A DNA stretch of 64,000 bases, taken from Tubiluchus corallicola. Taxonomy: Eukaryota; Priapulida; Priapulimorpha; Priapulimorphida; Tubiluchidae. The DNA lies in the NCBI GenBank assembly GCA_030141605.1, contig JAQGDQ010000421.1, forward strand, positions 64,001 to 128,000, given 5' to 3'. The notes beneath the pieces are model-generated. The model was given only the letters and a program-made list of their open reading frames with translations, was not told the DNA's origin and made no database searches. Position numbers and translations under genes: made by a program. Position 1 is the first letter of the stretch. Each line of letters begins with the position of its first letter. Below are positions 1-14,700 of this stretch, one piece after another.

Positions 1-1093
1 AGTATGATTTTTAGTATTTTATTAAGTTGTTTACTTCAAGAGTACTGTACACCTAAAAAATTAATAGGCGCTATTTGTTTGTATTTCCAATGTCTAAATA
101 GGCAAAGCAAACAGAGTTTCTGCTATCCTGTGAGCTATAAACTACAGTGCTATTACTAGGTTTGCCAGTTAATTACTCAGCTTACTAGTAATAGTAGTAA
201 CATGCTGTACATAACTGTAAATTACAGTCGATTGTTATTTATTTAATTTGTTGATTACAAAAGATTTATTTTGTTAAATGTTATGTTTAACTTTAATTCT
301 ATTTTCATATTTTGGTTTGAACAGCTGCTTATTTTTTATTAAGTTTTACGCCTGTTGTTGACACTGCGCACATTAGCCTATGTTTTTTACGTAGCAGTAG
401 CCTGCTTCAACCATGACAGTAAAAATAATTCATGATACCATAGATGCGAATTACTTTGAAGCTAAGACAATATAACCAAACAAGGAAAACAGTGCAAAGA
501 TGTATTATCTACAGACAGCCTGAAAGAGTTTCATTTCAGCTGTTTATGTTTAGTTGCTACATCATGCACCAGTGTTAGCATGAAACAATGTGATTCTCAA
601 GCAAGTATAGGCGTTTGATTAGCTGCTTGCTTTTTTTGGTAAAAAACAACCTGTTATTGCTTCCTTGAAGGTTTTCGGTTAGTGCAATATTCCACAATGT
701 GTTGATAATTTTAGACAACAAATTAAATTGGGTTCAAGTTGTCTTAATGTTCAGAATCCCTTTCATTTAGAAACACAATGTTTAATGCAGCAGCTGATTT
801 CTCTTGGAGAAATAAATTTACATGGGGAAATTTTAACAAAATGTTTCTAAAATAAAGCAGATAATTGAACAAAAAACTTCATGCTAAGCTGGTCGGTATA
901 TATATATATATATGTACAGTTCACACATGTTTGCAAACATCTAGTTCTTTTTGTGTAGTATTTATTTCATTCATCAGATGACCTTGTTGAGAACCATAAA
1001 TTATCACTATGAAATACGTGTATTTATTGAAGCTGGATAATATTTACATTAGGGAATGCTACACACTTATTATGTATAGAATATATTCATATA
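1..1093. other. AT-rich intergenic stretch, nothing recognised
   Basis: Both strands carry only short open frames and a short TA run near 898-912. I see no splice-flanked coding segment, RNA gene or clear repeat boundary here. It is upstream of AVL9 and ends at a transposon that starts near 1094. Confidence 0.5.
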
Positions 1094-2316
1094 CAGTGAG
1101 TACCATTTATTAGACTCATGGTTAATAGAATCAGTCGCCTGATTGGCTCGAAATCATGATATGTGCTGCTCTTATGTAAATGTATGTAAAAACTGTCTGC
1201 AAATATTTCAAATAACTCTGCCGAATTGACTCAATATTTTTGCTTCACATACTTCAAATAAGACACTTGTGTGACACCAAAGAGACTTCACTACTTTTAT
1301 GTCACTTTTACATCGCTTTTGTACACTATAATGCACGCAGAAGTGATTGTGTTAAGTACGTTTATCATGCGCTGGTATGTTAACGCAGTGTTGAATCGGT
1401 CATCGAGTCATCTGCTGCAGTTAACCTTATCCAAAAAATTATGGAAACCAAATTTTTTTATCAAATCTTAGCCGTTTCCTTTTAAAGCTATTGCTTCTTT
1501 TCACGGAACATTTAAATCAGTTAACTTTTGCTGTTATGCCACCCATGCAGCGGGAATAATCCTGCAGTGTTCGTTATGACTTACAAGTGTAAATGTCACA
1601 GAGCAAATAAGAGAATCTGTAGAGTTCATTTTGAAAAGTAAGGTATAAAGCAATAAAGCGTAGAGGCCTAATATGTAAAGCTCTCGCATAGTGATAGGCA
1701 ATTTTGAAATTTTGCAATCGATTATAATCTTGTTCTTGTAATTCGATATCACGATTAATCTTTTACAATGATTTTTAGTGTTTTAGCCATATTTTTCTAT
1801 GATTGCATAGCTTATAACGTTCACAGCTTCATCAGTGTCTGCCATTTTTGTACTCGGGAACTATTTTCCTGCTTTTTCTTTAACTACTCTATGACAATGT
1901 CGCTACACATGTCATGTGTCAACATTTTTGGAGCCCAGAGCTTGCAACACTGTGGTTCACAATTGTGTGCATTGTGAAAGATAAGAAAATGAAGAAAAAT
2001 GCGATGATTCTGTTTATTTGTGCTAGCATACTCCCTTTTAGTCATGTGTAACACGTATATTTTGCTCTCGATTAATCATGATTAATTGAATTACTGTTCA
2101 GTCGTCGAATAACTCGATTTATACTTGTCTGTAATCGCGATTAATCTATTAATCACCCATCACTACGCTCGCAGCCTTTCCAGTGCATACAAAGCTGAGG
2201 CGTGATGACTCAACTTCTCTACTGTAATACTACACTTGTCAGCTAATAGTTTCAGTTGATTAACTGGGGTCAAAACACTTACCTCCCAAAGTGAGTCTAT
2301 TAACCAGTGCCTCTTG
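1094..2316. mobile_element. pogo/Tigger-like DNA transposon relic
   Basis: The left end (from 1094) and the inverted right end (to 2316) both carry TTATTAGACTCA- or GTTAATAGACTCA-like terminal sequence. Each end is flanked by TA, the target duplication of the Tc1/mariner/pogo superfamily. The same ends occur at 24024 and in the well-preserved copy at 39738-40541. The inverted repeats are imperfect and no transposase frame survives. A second repeat rich in CGATTAATC motifs (about 1720-2165, ending in a hAT-like CACCCATCACTA) seems to have inserted inside it. Confidence 0.6.
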
Positions 2317-2770
2317 TATTAAAGATCATTTGAAGCCGCTTATTTGTTTTTGTCATTGTGCAACAGTTTTTTTATCGTATAATTTTTTTATACATTGATT
2401 AACTTGTTTTTTAAACTGCCAATGTTCTTGAATGTATTATTAGTGCAATAAAGCGAAGTGAATTGATTGAAGGGAGAATGCTGATGTCACATGCTATTCT
2501 TTGCTGGTATAAAAGCAAACGGTTGCATGTTAATGCTAAATATGGTGGTAAATATTAAACAGCTTGCTGCTTTTTTATTACTACTTGTTCATACCAGCCA
2601 TCTGGCCAGTTTTCCTGACTTGTTTTATCTCATTGTTGTTGTTTTTTTCTATTTTCCATCAAGTGTTTACAGGGCTTTATTCAGTATGGCACAAAATTTT
2701 GTTTGATCTTCAGTGACATTTTTTTAAACTTGTGTTATTCAATTTTTAGATGTTTTCTTTCTGAACTGGA

Positions 2771-5700
2771 ATGAGTGAAGAAAATTCAAGTGAAGGACCT
2801 GTTCTACATGTTATTGTTGTTGGTTTCCATCATAAGAGAGGATGTCAGGTAATTTCTCGTATTTCTTGGGCTCATGATGCACGGCCGCCAAAATACACAA
2901 ATCGGCTGACGTCGGACGTGATAAAATGACCGTCCAAATTAGACTACATTAATTTCAAATCAAACATGATACATGGAATTTATTTTCGTAAATTATTAAA
3001 TTAATGCTTTGCCTTAGAAGTTAGATCTATTTGAAGTCTGTAGCAAAATCTTGGATAAAATAAATACATTTAATGTAATCGAATGTTTATGTGTTATTTT
3101 TGCAACGTCTTGGTTGGTTTTTGAGATGCTTCAATTATTTTTTATTCTTTTGATGTAACTTTTTGTTCAATGTTTTTAGGTGGATTATTCTTATCCACCA
3201 TTAATCAAAGGTGAACCAGTGAACAGTAACAAGCTTCCTCAAGAGTGGAAGAACCTTCCTTCTTTAGCTCTTCCAGATGGAGCTCATAACTTTCAAGATG
3301 ACACCATATATTTTCATCTTCCATCATTACTGAATCCTCGTCAGACTGTCTTTGGTGTGTCCTGTTACAGGTAGGTGTGTGTATAGGTCTTTCGGAACTA
3401 ATTGTGTTCTTATGGTAATAGTAAAATTGAATGTTGTGAGTTATTGTGGCTGCAGCAGCAGTGATGATAAGGACAACATCCATCTTGTTGAGAGCAAGTA
3501 AACTTACAAAATGTTGTTCCTAGAATTATAATTTCTGATTCGGAATAGTGACCAAAAATTTCTAAAGATTAGGTGCACCCAAGAATTGTTTACAAAGCAT
3601 TTTGTGGAATAATGTTGAATAATTTGGTTCATCAGAAACAAATCACCTGCGTTTTGTGGTAGTTTAATCACATATTGCACTTTGAACATTACCTGATATA
3701 TGGTCTTTTATTTCCAATAACTTTCAATGCTTTGCATTCTGGGACAGTGGCATCTGTGATCTTATTCTGGAATAATTATGTTTGGAATAGTCATGCATTA
3801 ACGTCATGTTAATAAGTCTATACTTCATTTTGGACGAGTTGCTAATCGTCAATACAACAGTCAGATTTGCCATACAGATTAGCGAAGATGTGCATGAACG
3901 ATAGTTTTAACTGTGTCAACAGAGAAATATTTTCTTAACTACAAATATTTATAATTAGCTGCTTTTTAAATATCTTTTCCATATGTTGTCCAAATGATTT
4001 CCTAAAAATTAATACATTCAGATAGCCTAATTGTTATATTGGACATTTTAATTGCTACAGATTTTTGCCCCAGTTTTGCTACAATTCATTTTCAGTCTGT
4101 TTGGTGAATTTCAGACATTATCAATAAGTATAATTATTAAATTTATTGAAATTAGAACTGTTTGCTGTGTTCCTAAAATGTGCCAGCATTTATGTATATT
4201 AAGGCTAGTTATTTTGAATATTAAGGCTAGTTATTATTTTGCATATTCGTTCCACTTTTGAAGGTGAAATAGACTTTCCGTGGCAGAAGCGGGTACAGTT
4301 AAGTCTTTGCTTTTGTTAAAGCTCCAAAAATCATCTTAGAAGTCGATTTAACTGTGCAATAAAATAAAGTATGTTAGTTTAGTTGGATTTATATGCGTCT
4401 TTGAAAAATCTGGTGAAAAGTATAGCAGCTGAAGAAAATGGTGCAAATTTTCAGGCAAATTGCCGCCGATAACTTGAAAAACAAGGGAGAGGATGTAACT
4501 AGGGCATCTGTGCAGAAATCAGTGTGCGTTATTGCAACTGTTCCACTATATGGTGTCATACAGGCTAAACTGGAACTCATTACGTCTGCATATTTTGAAG
4601 AAAGAGATTTTTCTCAGGTATTTAGAATTTTTGTTTTCCTAATCAATTTAATTTCTGTGAAGAAAGCAAGAATTTCTAGTGTTACAGCATAAAAGTGTCC
4701 ATTTTTTTACCTTGGGGGTTGTTGTAAACTTTCTATAACGATTTATGCGATGTACTAGAAATTGGCACCTTAGCAATTGCACATCATTTTTCCAACGAAT
4801 ACTTCTATGTTTTGCATTTGTGCTGCAAAATTTGTTTGTCTGCTAAAATATTGGGGCCATTACATTTAAAGGACATTTTGTAGTATGCATTTTTTCAGTA
4901 AAAAATGATTTGTTTCTATATAAGATAATTTCATTTGGTTGTGGTTTAGCCATTTATATCATGTCATTAGTCTTGATTGTTCAGGAAATTGTTCTAACTT
5001 AATCAGGTCGAAAATAGGGTAAGCTATATTACTATGGTCATATTTATTGTATTAACTCCATGCAGTAATATTTATATAATCATTTCAGTAACTATCAGTA
5101 GAAAATTTCTGTTTAGTACTAATCTATTGTTTTAGGTGAAGTTACTAGAAGATACTTACTCCAGTCTGAACACATCGTTGACATCCAGCATTATAGAAAC
5201 TCAACTCTTTTTTGGCTTGTCTCCTCATGATCTTATTCTTCAATATAGACACAAAGTTCTCATCTTGTTTAAGCTGTTACTGTTGGAACGAAAAGTTCTG
5301 TTCTATGGCACACCAGTGAAAACCCTCTCGACGGGTATCGCGACGCTGTTGTCTTTATTTCCGGGAATGTTAGAGTGCGGCTTAACCGAAGCCGTATACT
5401 ATCAAAATGAGGTAAATCGCAATTTGCTAAATGAGATAACGGATGAAGCAGAGGAAGCTTTGGAAGCGAATTATGAAATTTGCTGTGAGCAAGACATTAC
5501 TGAAAGCAGCGCAGCTAGTGAACAAGTATCAAATGAACAATTGCCAGAAAATGATGACTTACAAATCCTGGATTCGGATGACGTAAGTGAATGTGTTGTT
5601 GATAATGTCTTTGATACGTGTTCGTCTGAATACTGTATCATAGCAGATGGTGATGATGGAGAAGAAACAAACTTGAACTCAGCTTTAAATATTTTACAGC

Positions 5701-8700
5701 ATTCCACGTTAAGTGATATGGACGGTTGTCATTTGCACCAGTATTTAAGTGAACGTGGGCAAATGCATGGTGATATTTCTAAAGGTGCGCAAGATAAAAT
5801 TGATACAGTAGATTCAACAAGTAATAGTAAGCCAAAAAATAGTGTGAAATCAGAAACACGTAAGACAAATGCAGATAAGAAATGCCTTGATTTAAATGAC
5901 ATCAAGTCAGTTCTTGACGATAACAATGAAGAGGATGAAAAGAAGGAAAGATTTGGTTCTTTGTCTGATGAGTCTTCCCCGCCTGTAGTCATATCCAGGC
6001 AAAGAATTTCTTCTCAACGTAGTGGTGTCGTGTTTGACCATGTCAATGATCTTAGCAAACGTGGTGCTGTCATGTTCCCATTTGGCTGCCAAGACGAAGC
6101 TGTTGAGAACAATCCCAAAGAAATTTTTAAAACTGAGGCAGACAAAGACTGCGTAGTGGTTTCACCTGACGGTGGTGATTGTGAATATTTGGCTGCCGGT
6201 GATAAAACTTGTGTGAATGAAAAATTAGAGGATCAGCCAATGGATGAAGAAGCTTCATCTAATTGTAAGTATTAAACTTTGTTCGCTTGGACAAGTATTT
6301 TATATTGTGTAACTTTGATAAAACGAGTTCTTGTGCGGTTGTTCAGTTTAGTATGTTCAAATTTGAATCTTTTCCATCTTTTTGTTTTGTGGTTTTAGGA
6401 TCAAGGATCAACAGTAAAATACAATCTGTAATTTGCACTTTAAAAATTAATTAACTTTCATGGTGAAACTTGTAACTTCTAAGAGTTTCTTGCTTGTTAT
6501 TATTTTCGTGTGTTTACTTAAGCTTGAAGGCTTCTAATATTTAACTTTCATTTCTGAAATTTATTTTGTAGGACAGCTAATCCATTAGTAATGCAAACAT
6601 TTTTATGTCTAATCTTTTACATGGATACAGGTAGCAGTACAAAGAAGTGTATTTTTGTTATGATTAATTGATTTTTCACACTGGTTTTTACCACAAGTGT
6701 ACTGTTGCACTGTGATTGCCTCATGTGTTGAAAGAGAGTGGAAAATATTATTAATGCTACTTGTAATTTAGTAATGTTAAACTGATTTTTGGCAATGTGG
6801 TAACAATCGAAACAAAGTGGCATACGTACAAATTTTGCAGTAATTTTTAGTTACATGTACCATTTGACTGGACAGCATTAAGTGGAAAACCATATCTTTA
6901 CTATCCGGTTATTTCAATATGAAGTATTTCAATATGTCGTTTTATCTTTTTTTAAAGCAAAACCAGACCCAATCTTGAACTGTAGGTCAAAATAACCTGC
7001 TCTTTAAAATATTGAAAGGAAACATACTATTTTTTCAAAAATTAATTATGGGAAAGAAATATTACCACACAAACGCAATTTCGCATTTGCGCCACTAGTT
7101 CTTTGCCATTACATACATTTCGAAATTCACTAGTTAGACGTTCAATAGTGCCTGCTTTTCGGAAATGCATTGCACAAAAAACAAGTGCTCTATCTGTCAT
7201 TTCAGTTTGTGACAAACTATATACATTCGACAACTTATGTGTGAGCACAGCGGTAAATTCAAAATTTGAATTTTATCTTAAAACTTGCCAAGTTTTAGTA
7301 CAACACACTGAATATCCCAGTTCGTCAGAAACTAGCACTTCTGAACTGAGAGGTACAGCACCTGTTTTTACACAATACGTTTCCGAAATGCAGGCACTAG
7401 AGCGCGTCTAACTAGCGAATGGCGAAATGCGTGTAAGAATTATTAGCATTTTGTAGCAGGATTGTTTACTTTTCTTTTTTTTATTTTGTTCCATCTATTA
7501 CATTTAGGTCCTCTCGAGCCTGCTATAGATTTCATTGTTGAAGATGCCAGAGCTAATTTGCAGTCAATAGATGATGTGACTTTAGAAAAAGCCATTGAAG
7601 CTGCCGAATTTGAAATATCTAGTCCAAGTATGAAAGCAAGTCTAGCGTTTCAGTAATTTCATGCTTAATACAGTAGTGTGAAATTATGTAAAGTATTAAA
7701 TATTCCACTGATACCTTTAAAGTACTTAATTAGCATATATGAACACTTTAGTAGGTATACGTAAACCCCTTTAATGTAGCTTGGTAATACTTTAGTCAAA
7801 ATAAACTGCATATTTATTAATAGAAGATCGTCAGTGATGAAATGTAATCACTCATATTTTTGTGCTTGCATTAACAAGCATTTCATTAAAAGCAAATATA
7901 ATAACATATTCAGACTTTATTTGCTTATATTTCAGATAACTTTTCACAGACCAGTAGTGTTTGGGATACTAGCTGGGAAAATAAACAGTTCCTACATGAA
8001 ATTGATGAGGTACGTTTATAATTTAAAAGTTACCGGAAAGATAAATTGACGTCTGATTCTGTGCATTATCTTAAAAAGTTCACTTTCTGGTCTTTGTTTT
8101 GTCACATTAGATTTTAAATTATATCCTTTTTGGTGCGTTTGTATTTTTTCTGTACAATTTTTTTGTAATTCTCGCTTACTATTGAATTTTTATATTACTG
8201 TGATACAACTTAAATAAAATCGATATTATTGGCACCAATGCATTCCTTACGATGGTTTCATGACATTAGAAATGGAACCGTTTTGATGTTTGTTGAACAT
8301 TTCATCATTTTGCAGCAGGAAACAAGTTACCTGTGTCCTGTGAGCAGCATAAGTTACTCAACACACATTGCCTGTTAGTGTCTTCTAAATGTGTTATCAT
8401 TTTTTGTTACCAAGCAAAGTGCTTTCTGTTTCTCTGTTTTGCTTTTTCTGTGGTGAACTGTCAAAATACAGTGTTCCCTCGCTACTTCGCAGTTCGTTTA
8501 TCGCTGACTCGCTGTTTTTCTTAGGTTTTCAAATTATATAACAATAATATTTCCGTTTCATGAAAATAAATGTAAATTACTTTCATTTGGTCTTTTCAAA
8601 CCCCGCAACAGGTCATCAAGACACCTCAGTATGCAGATACACAAGAAATGGCTGGAACAGCAAAACATTGAATGGCTACGTGAGAAAGTTTTTTGTAAAC

Positions 8701-11700
8701 ACAGACGGAGTCTTGTATGCTAAAGTGACCATTTTGAGCTAGTAGCTCGGTCCCAAAACCAACATATACGCCTACATATACATATATTCTTGTAAATATA
8801 GTACACTAAATCATTTAAGTGTTGTGCTAGCGCCACAAATAGCAGTGCTTAAATAGAAGGGAACACGATATACAGTGTACCCTCGCTATTTCGTGGTTCA
8901 TTTATCGCGGACTCGCTGTTTCGTGGGTTTTCAAAAATATGAATGTAAAACATTTATCGCGGTATTTTCGCTGTTTCGCGGGTTTCTGCGGTACTCCATT
9001 TAAAGTATTTTTTCACATGCGTAGTACGTATTGTACAGTAATGTATAGAGTTGATGAATTTTGCATAAAAAATCACAAAACGTATAAAAATATATTAAAA
9101 ATATTAATTCTAACATTAAAAGAATATTATAAATCATAAAAAATTACCATTTACAGTAAATAGTGTAAATAGGCTATAAGGGACATCGGATATAAGGGAC
9201 GGTTTTTTCCGGTCCCGAGGTATCCCTTATATCCAAGGTTGACTGTGCTGCCTACTCTGGAACTGCAAAAAAGTTGGTGTCATAGCGAGTTTGGCATTAT
9301 AACGAGATGCATTAATACATGCGTGTCTATGCGAATATAAAGTTTTTGTTTTGCCAAAAATTTGGGCTTTAAGCAAGGTTGGCATTGTAAAGGGGGCGTT
9401 ATAATGAGGTTTAAATGTATAGTAACGAATGTAACAATGTAACAAATAGTAACATTGTAAGCAATTTGTTATTTTTAAGATTGTTACCTTTGTATATTCA
9501 TTTTATTTAGTGGTGCCCATTATTTGTCTCCACTTTTTTAGTTGTTATCATACTTTGTTGTAGGTGTTAAAGGGTGATTCACATGTAAAATTATCTAGAC
9601 CAGTGCGGTCTGAAAGTGAAACTAGTCTAAATACTAAACTTTCTGCCTACTCGCGCCTCGGGTCAATGCTTGGACGAGTGACTGGCTTTTCAAGTGGTAT
9701 GTAATAACACAGACAGTATGTAATGTACATTAATTAAAGTGCAGATAGTAAAACGAATTACTTTTACTAACATTTTAGATTCTATGCTTTTGTTAGACTG
9801 ATTCATCCTTAACATCTATACTGTGCAAAGACAAATTGTTTCGTTATTTAAAATTTTTAATTAAGAATCACTTTTAGTGACTAAAAGATATTTTTATATT
9901 ACTGGTGTACAATTAGTTAAAAAAATTAAATTTGTATCCTGTAGGTAACTCTTTGGACAGGTCCAGTGAAAAAGAGCCCGCTGAAGTTTCAACTTCAAGA
10001 ACTTTTACTGGTGAGTGCAGCTAAATGTAAGTCCTCTATCCTTAATGTATCTTTCGCTTTTATGTACACTGCCAATCTGTACATATTTATAATTTCTTCC
10101 TTAAAAGTCTTTACTGTTGTGTGCTCCTGAATATATTTTAATGCGTTTTTAGCTATTATGTACACTGCCAATCTATGTGTATTTATAATTTTTTCTGCAA
10201 AAATCTTAAGTGCTACTGAACATATTCAGTTTAATTTTAATGTTTCTTAAGCTATTGTGCACACTACCAATTTATTAGCTGTTAATGCTTACGTGTTGTG
10301 TTAATGTTTACAAGGTTAGCTAAAATGTGCTTGTACCGTTTCATTATACCCGTCGGGTACTCGGGTACCCGATTGTTAAGTACATCATCATCATATGCCT
10401 GTTACGTCTGTTGTAGACATTGAACAGGCAGAATTCTGGAATAAAACAACTGCCTTCAAGACAGGTAGACACAACAGTAATCCAGCAAAAGAATAGACAC
10501 TGCCATGCCTGTGGCTTGTCAGCACCACTTCCGATTTGTTAAGATTCATTGGCAGCAACCGTTTTATATTCGCAAATGAAAATAACCACTGGTGCATTTT
10601 ACTAACAGTTTTATCTTAGCGATAAACATTCAGTTATTACATGCTTAGGTCCTGAGAACGAGCTACGAGTCACAAAAGTTAGTCTTTTGCCACTACCTTA
10701 TCTCCCAGTTTTCTTAATTAATTGTATTGCGTGATTTCTCAGTGAAGCAGCTATAGAGTAGGGATGTGTCTATTATAACATAATTATAATATGTAATATA
10801 TTAGGGATATTGTAATATAATAATAAAAGGATTATAATAATCTATTGTGGTTTTTCTGTGTTGTTAAACTTAACAATCAGTTTGTTGGTATCATTGTTAG
10901 TGACCTGAAAGCTCTTTAAATGTTAATAAACCATTTCTTTTAAATAATTAACCTTTTTGTAAAGCTTGTTTTTGGTAAACTTTCGTAGGTCACCCCTTCA
11001 GCAAAAATGGTTCGATCTGCTATGCACTTGCAACTGATAGCGATATAATTGCTGAAGGTTTGCTAATGCTGAAATAAATTGATTTGATTTGCAATACACT
11101 ACATATTATACAGTGGTTCAAATCAATAGTGACTAATAATTTACTAACTTTAGGTTTAATGTGTTTGAGTGAAGGTTGGCTTTGTGCCAACACAGCTGTT
11201 AATAATCTGCTATTGTATTGTATCTATTGTACAGTACAAGTACGCCACAGAAAGTGACTTTTAATTTTTAAATGAATTCTCAAACAATGGATATCCTATT
11301 AATAACAATGTTTGCATTTTCATTGTCGGAATCGGGTAGAAATATTAGGCTTGGGTAATAAATAATGCGGGTAACTACCCGGGTACGCGACGAAAACACT
11401 AACATGTATACATAATATTGCGTTTCTTATAACTGTAAGAGCTTTTAGTTGTAGATGCTGCTGAAAACATTTCCCTTAATTTCTTCCTAATCATTAACAT
11501 TTAGCAGTTTTGGGAGGCATTTGCAAACTTTGGTCTCCGTCATATTTTTTTCTAGTAGTGAGGAAGTCGCATCTCCTGCCAAATAACAATTCTTATTACA
11601 TAAGAGTTGTTAAGCATATTTTTTGTTAAAATAGTAAAAAAATTATTTAACGTAAACGAATATTGCACACATTTATAATTTTGCAAATACGAGCTTGTCA

Positions 11701-14700
11701 AACAAAAATATCCTGAAATTCGAAAATTTTGCGTGAACAGAAACTAAAAATTGTTTCGACATGATGGTGTTGTATTTGGCAATAAAATGCAAAGATTTGC
11801 TTAGCTTTTCAAAGGCAGAAACTTAAAGTATTAAAGCTTTGACTTGTGGGAAAATATTTATGCCTGTTGGGAAAGAGTTAATGTATAATTTTCAAACAGT
11901 TTGTTTGTTTAACTATGCATTAATACAGGAACTATTGCAAACACTACTCGTACATTAGCCATTAACGTGAATCAGTAAACAATTATTACCTTTAGTTACC
12001 TTGCGGTTACCCTCTTTACCCTCTTCTGTATGGTAGTTAGCAATTTTCTTTCAGATATTGGTAGCAATGATGTGTAAACAACACTTCAGGGTTGTATCAT
12101 ATACCTTTCTATTTAAGCACTCCTATTTATGGCCTTAGCACAACACTTAGAAAACATAAATGATTTTGTGTACTATATTTACATGAATATATATATATTG
12201 GTTTTAGGACCAAGCTATTAGAGCAAAATACTTCAGTTCAGCATACAAGACTCCATCAGTGTTTTCAAAAGCTTTCTCATGTAGCCATTCAATGTTTTGC
12301 TGTTCCAACCGATTTACACAATTTTTGTTAGCACCCTTGAATTGGTTCACTGTAGATGCATCTACTGCTGCCTGAGGAAGCTCATTCCAAGCATTTACAA
12401 TTCTTTGACTAAAAAGAATTTTCTCAGGTCCAGATTAGCCCGTTTCTTGTGTATCTGCATATTGTGGTGTTTTGATGACCTGTTTCAGGGTTTGAAATTA
12501 CCAAATAAAGCAATTTACATTTATTTTCATGAAATGGAAATACTATTGTTATATGCTTAGTCTCTTCTTAACCTAGTTAAATAGCTTAATAAAGGTTTTT
12601 GTCTCGTACCATGTTGATCATTTATAGAAAACTTACTTGTCAGTCTTTTCTACTACAGTTTTATACATCAACAAGACACACACATACACGAATGATTTCT
12701 TTCAGGTGAGATATCTCCAGAGGAACTGGATGCATTGAACTTGGATGATTGCGGATTGCCGTTGGACATTTTTGGCAGAACTTCTGTCTGTTACCCGTAT
12801 ATGTGTCTCGCGTATATTGACAAAATATCAGAACGTGGGATACACAGTTTTGTTGGTGGGGCATCTAATGTTCTATTTAAGCACAAGAGACACTTACATC
12901 ATGTAGTATTCGATACAAATTGTAAGTCAAGTTACATACAATTGTATTTAACTCACTTAAACTCTATAACTAACAACTATTAACCTCATTTTGCTTGCCG
13001 TATGCAAAAAATAGAATTATTGCAAGATATCATAATGACAGAACTTCTATGATGACGTACCCATCAGAAGACTGGAATATGTCAGCATAAGTTGTTTACT
13101 GTCATGTTTTCAGGGAAACAAATACACAAATACAGTTTATGAGGTTTAACTCATTACACTAAAACTTTTTTTTAGTTTCGCAATACTCATTGAAGAAACG
13201 TAAGAACTTTACAATTTGAATATCACTTAGTTTTTATCGTATTTATCTGAACACTAATGTAAAGAACTTTTATAAGGCATAACTATTTTTACTGGTAACA
13301 TAAATCACTCCTGTACTTCTTTTCTAAATGGTATCATACTCTATTTGAGAAACTCAATTGAAGGACTTGTAGTATTTAAAAAAAATGCGTGTAGTTACAG
13401 AATAGAATGAGTGTTGAGGTGAGATTGTTTGTCAATGTGCATTAAATCTGCTAACAATGCAATGTTTTCTTAACTAGCTGGAAAACTGGAGGTACAGGAT
13501 CCTGAATTAAACAAGCAGTTATCTCTGACCGCAGCTGATTTGAGATTTGCTGATTACATCGTGAAAGTCGTTTCTTCCGTACATTATAGCGGCGCTTACG
13601 ATGCTAGTCAATGGGAAGGTGGAGATGACTGGATTAGAGTGCAGTTTAAATGGTAAACTCTTCTAACTGGTTTTTTCGTGTTGTGAGTTGTTTTATACCA
13701 AGGCTTTCTATCATCTAATCAGCCAATTGCTGGTATTTATAATGATGATTTAGATTCTTGCAAACGGGGTGATTTTTTAGATCACGGCTCCTTTTCACTT
13801 ATGTTCTAAAATGCATGTTTTATTACCTTTAATAATTTCCAAAGTGTCCTATAAATTCACATCCCATGAACATGGTTAGTGATTACTAAGTGTGAGCAAT
13901 CTCTACCAGAAAGTGAATTCGAATCGAACCAAACTTCAGTATTTTGAGTTTGAATTGAACTCGAATTGTGCATTGACATTGAAAGATATTCGAATAAGTT
14001 TTCAAACCACCAGTAAAAATTAGCTTTACAAAGATCATGCGTATTACTCGATTTTGTTCTGCAGGTAAAACCACTAATAACTTGTTTAAAATTGTGCATA
14101 GAATCACGACTAAATTATGCTAATTGCATGATGTTTGAATCATTTTAATGATAAAGAATGTATATGATTGAAGTGCCGAATTTTTCGAATCTGTTGTTTT
14201 AGGTTTGAATCGAATTTGAACTAAAAAAACTCGTTCGAATCGAATTCAAATGTTCGATGCTCGCCCCTAGTGATGACATAATTCTCGCTTACATTAATAG
14301 TAGACATCTTCCCCATGCACGTCAACGTCACACATGTTTGCCACAGTGAGGATTGCATTGCTATGCTGCTGTGTGACATTGACAATAAAAGAAAAAAGCT
14401 CAATAATTTTTTAATTTGCACTTTTTAAGTTCATCGTCGAATCGTAGTATGACATCAACTTTGATGTAAAATGTAGCTTTTAGCTCTAGTGTATTGTTAG
14501 CTATAGGTATTGTTAGGTGAAGCGTAGGTATTATTACTCATCTAAGTAATTATTCAGCTGCACATGTCTAACATTATAGAAATGAGTTACTAAAATAACT
14601 CTCTAGCTGTAAGCCATTCTTTAAAAAAACTAATATTAAGTTTTGCTTTTCACATAATGTTGAGTTACAGTAATTCTTACATATTACATATTTCTGTACA

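Noticed and set aside
5471-6092. Minus-strand frames of 61-87 codons opposite AVL9 exon 4
   Set aside because: Shadows of the acidic, stop-poor linker on the coding strand.
7508-7656. AVL9 exon 5 reading through to a stop at 7656
   Set aside because: The next exon needs a 1-nt overhang, which donors at 7628 or 7640 give; the read-through stop is intronic.
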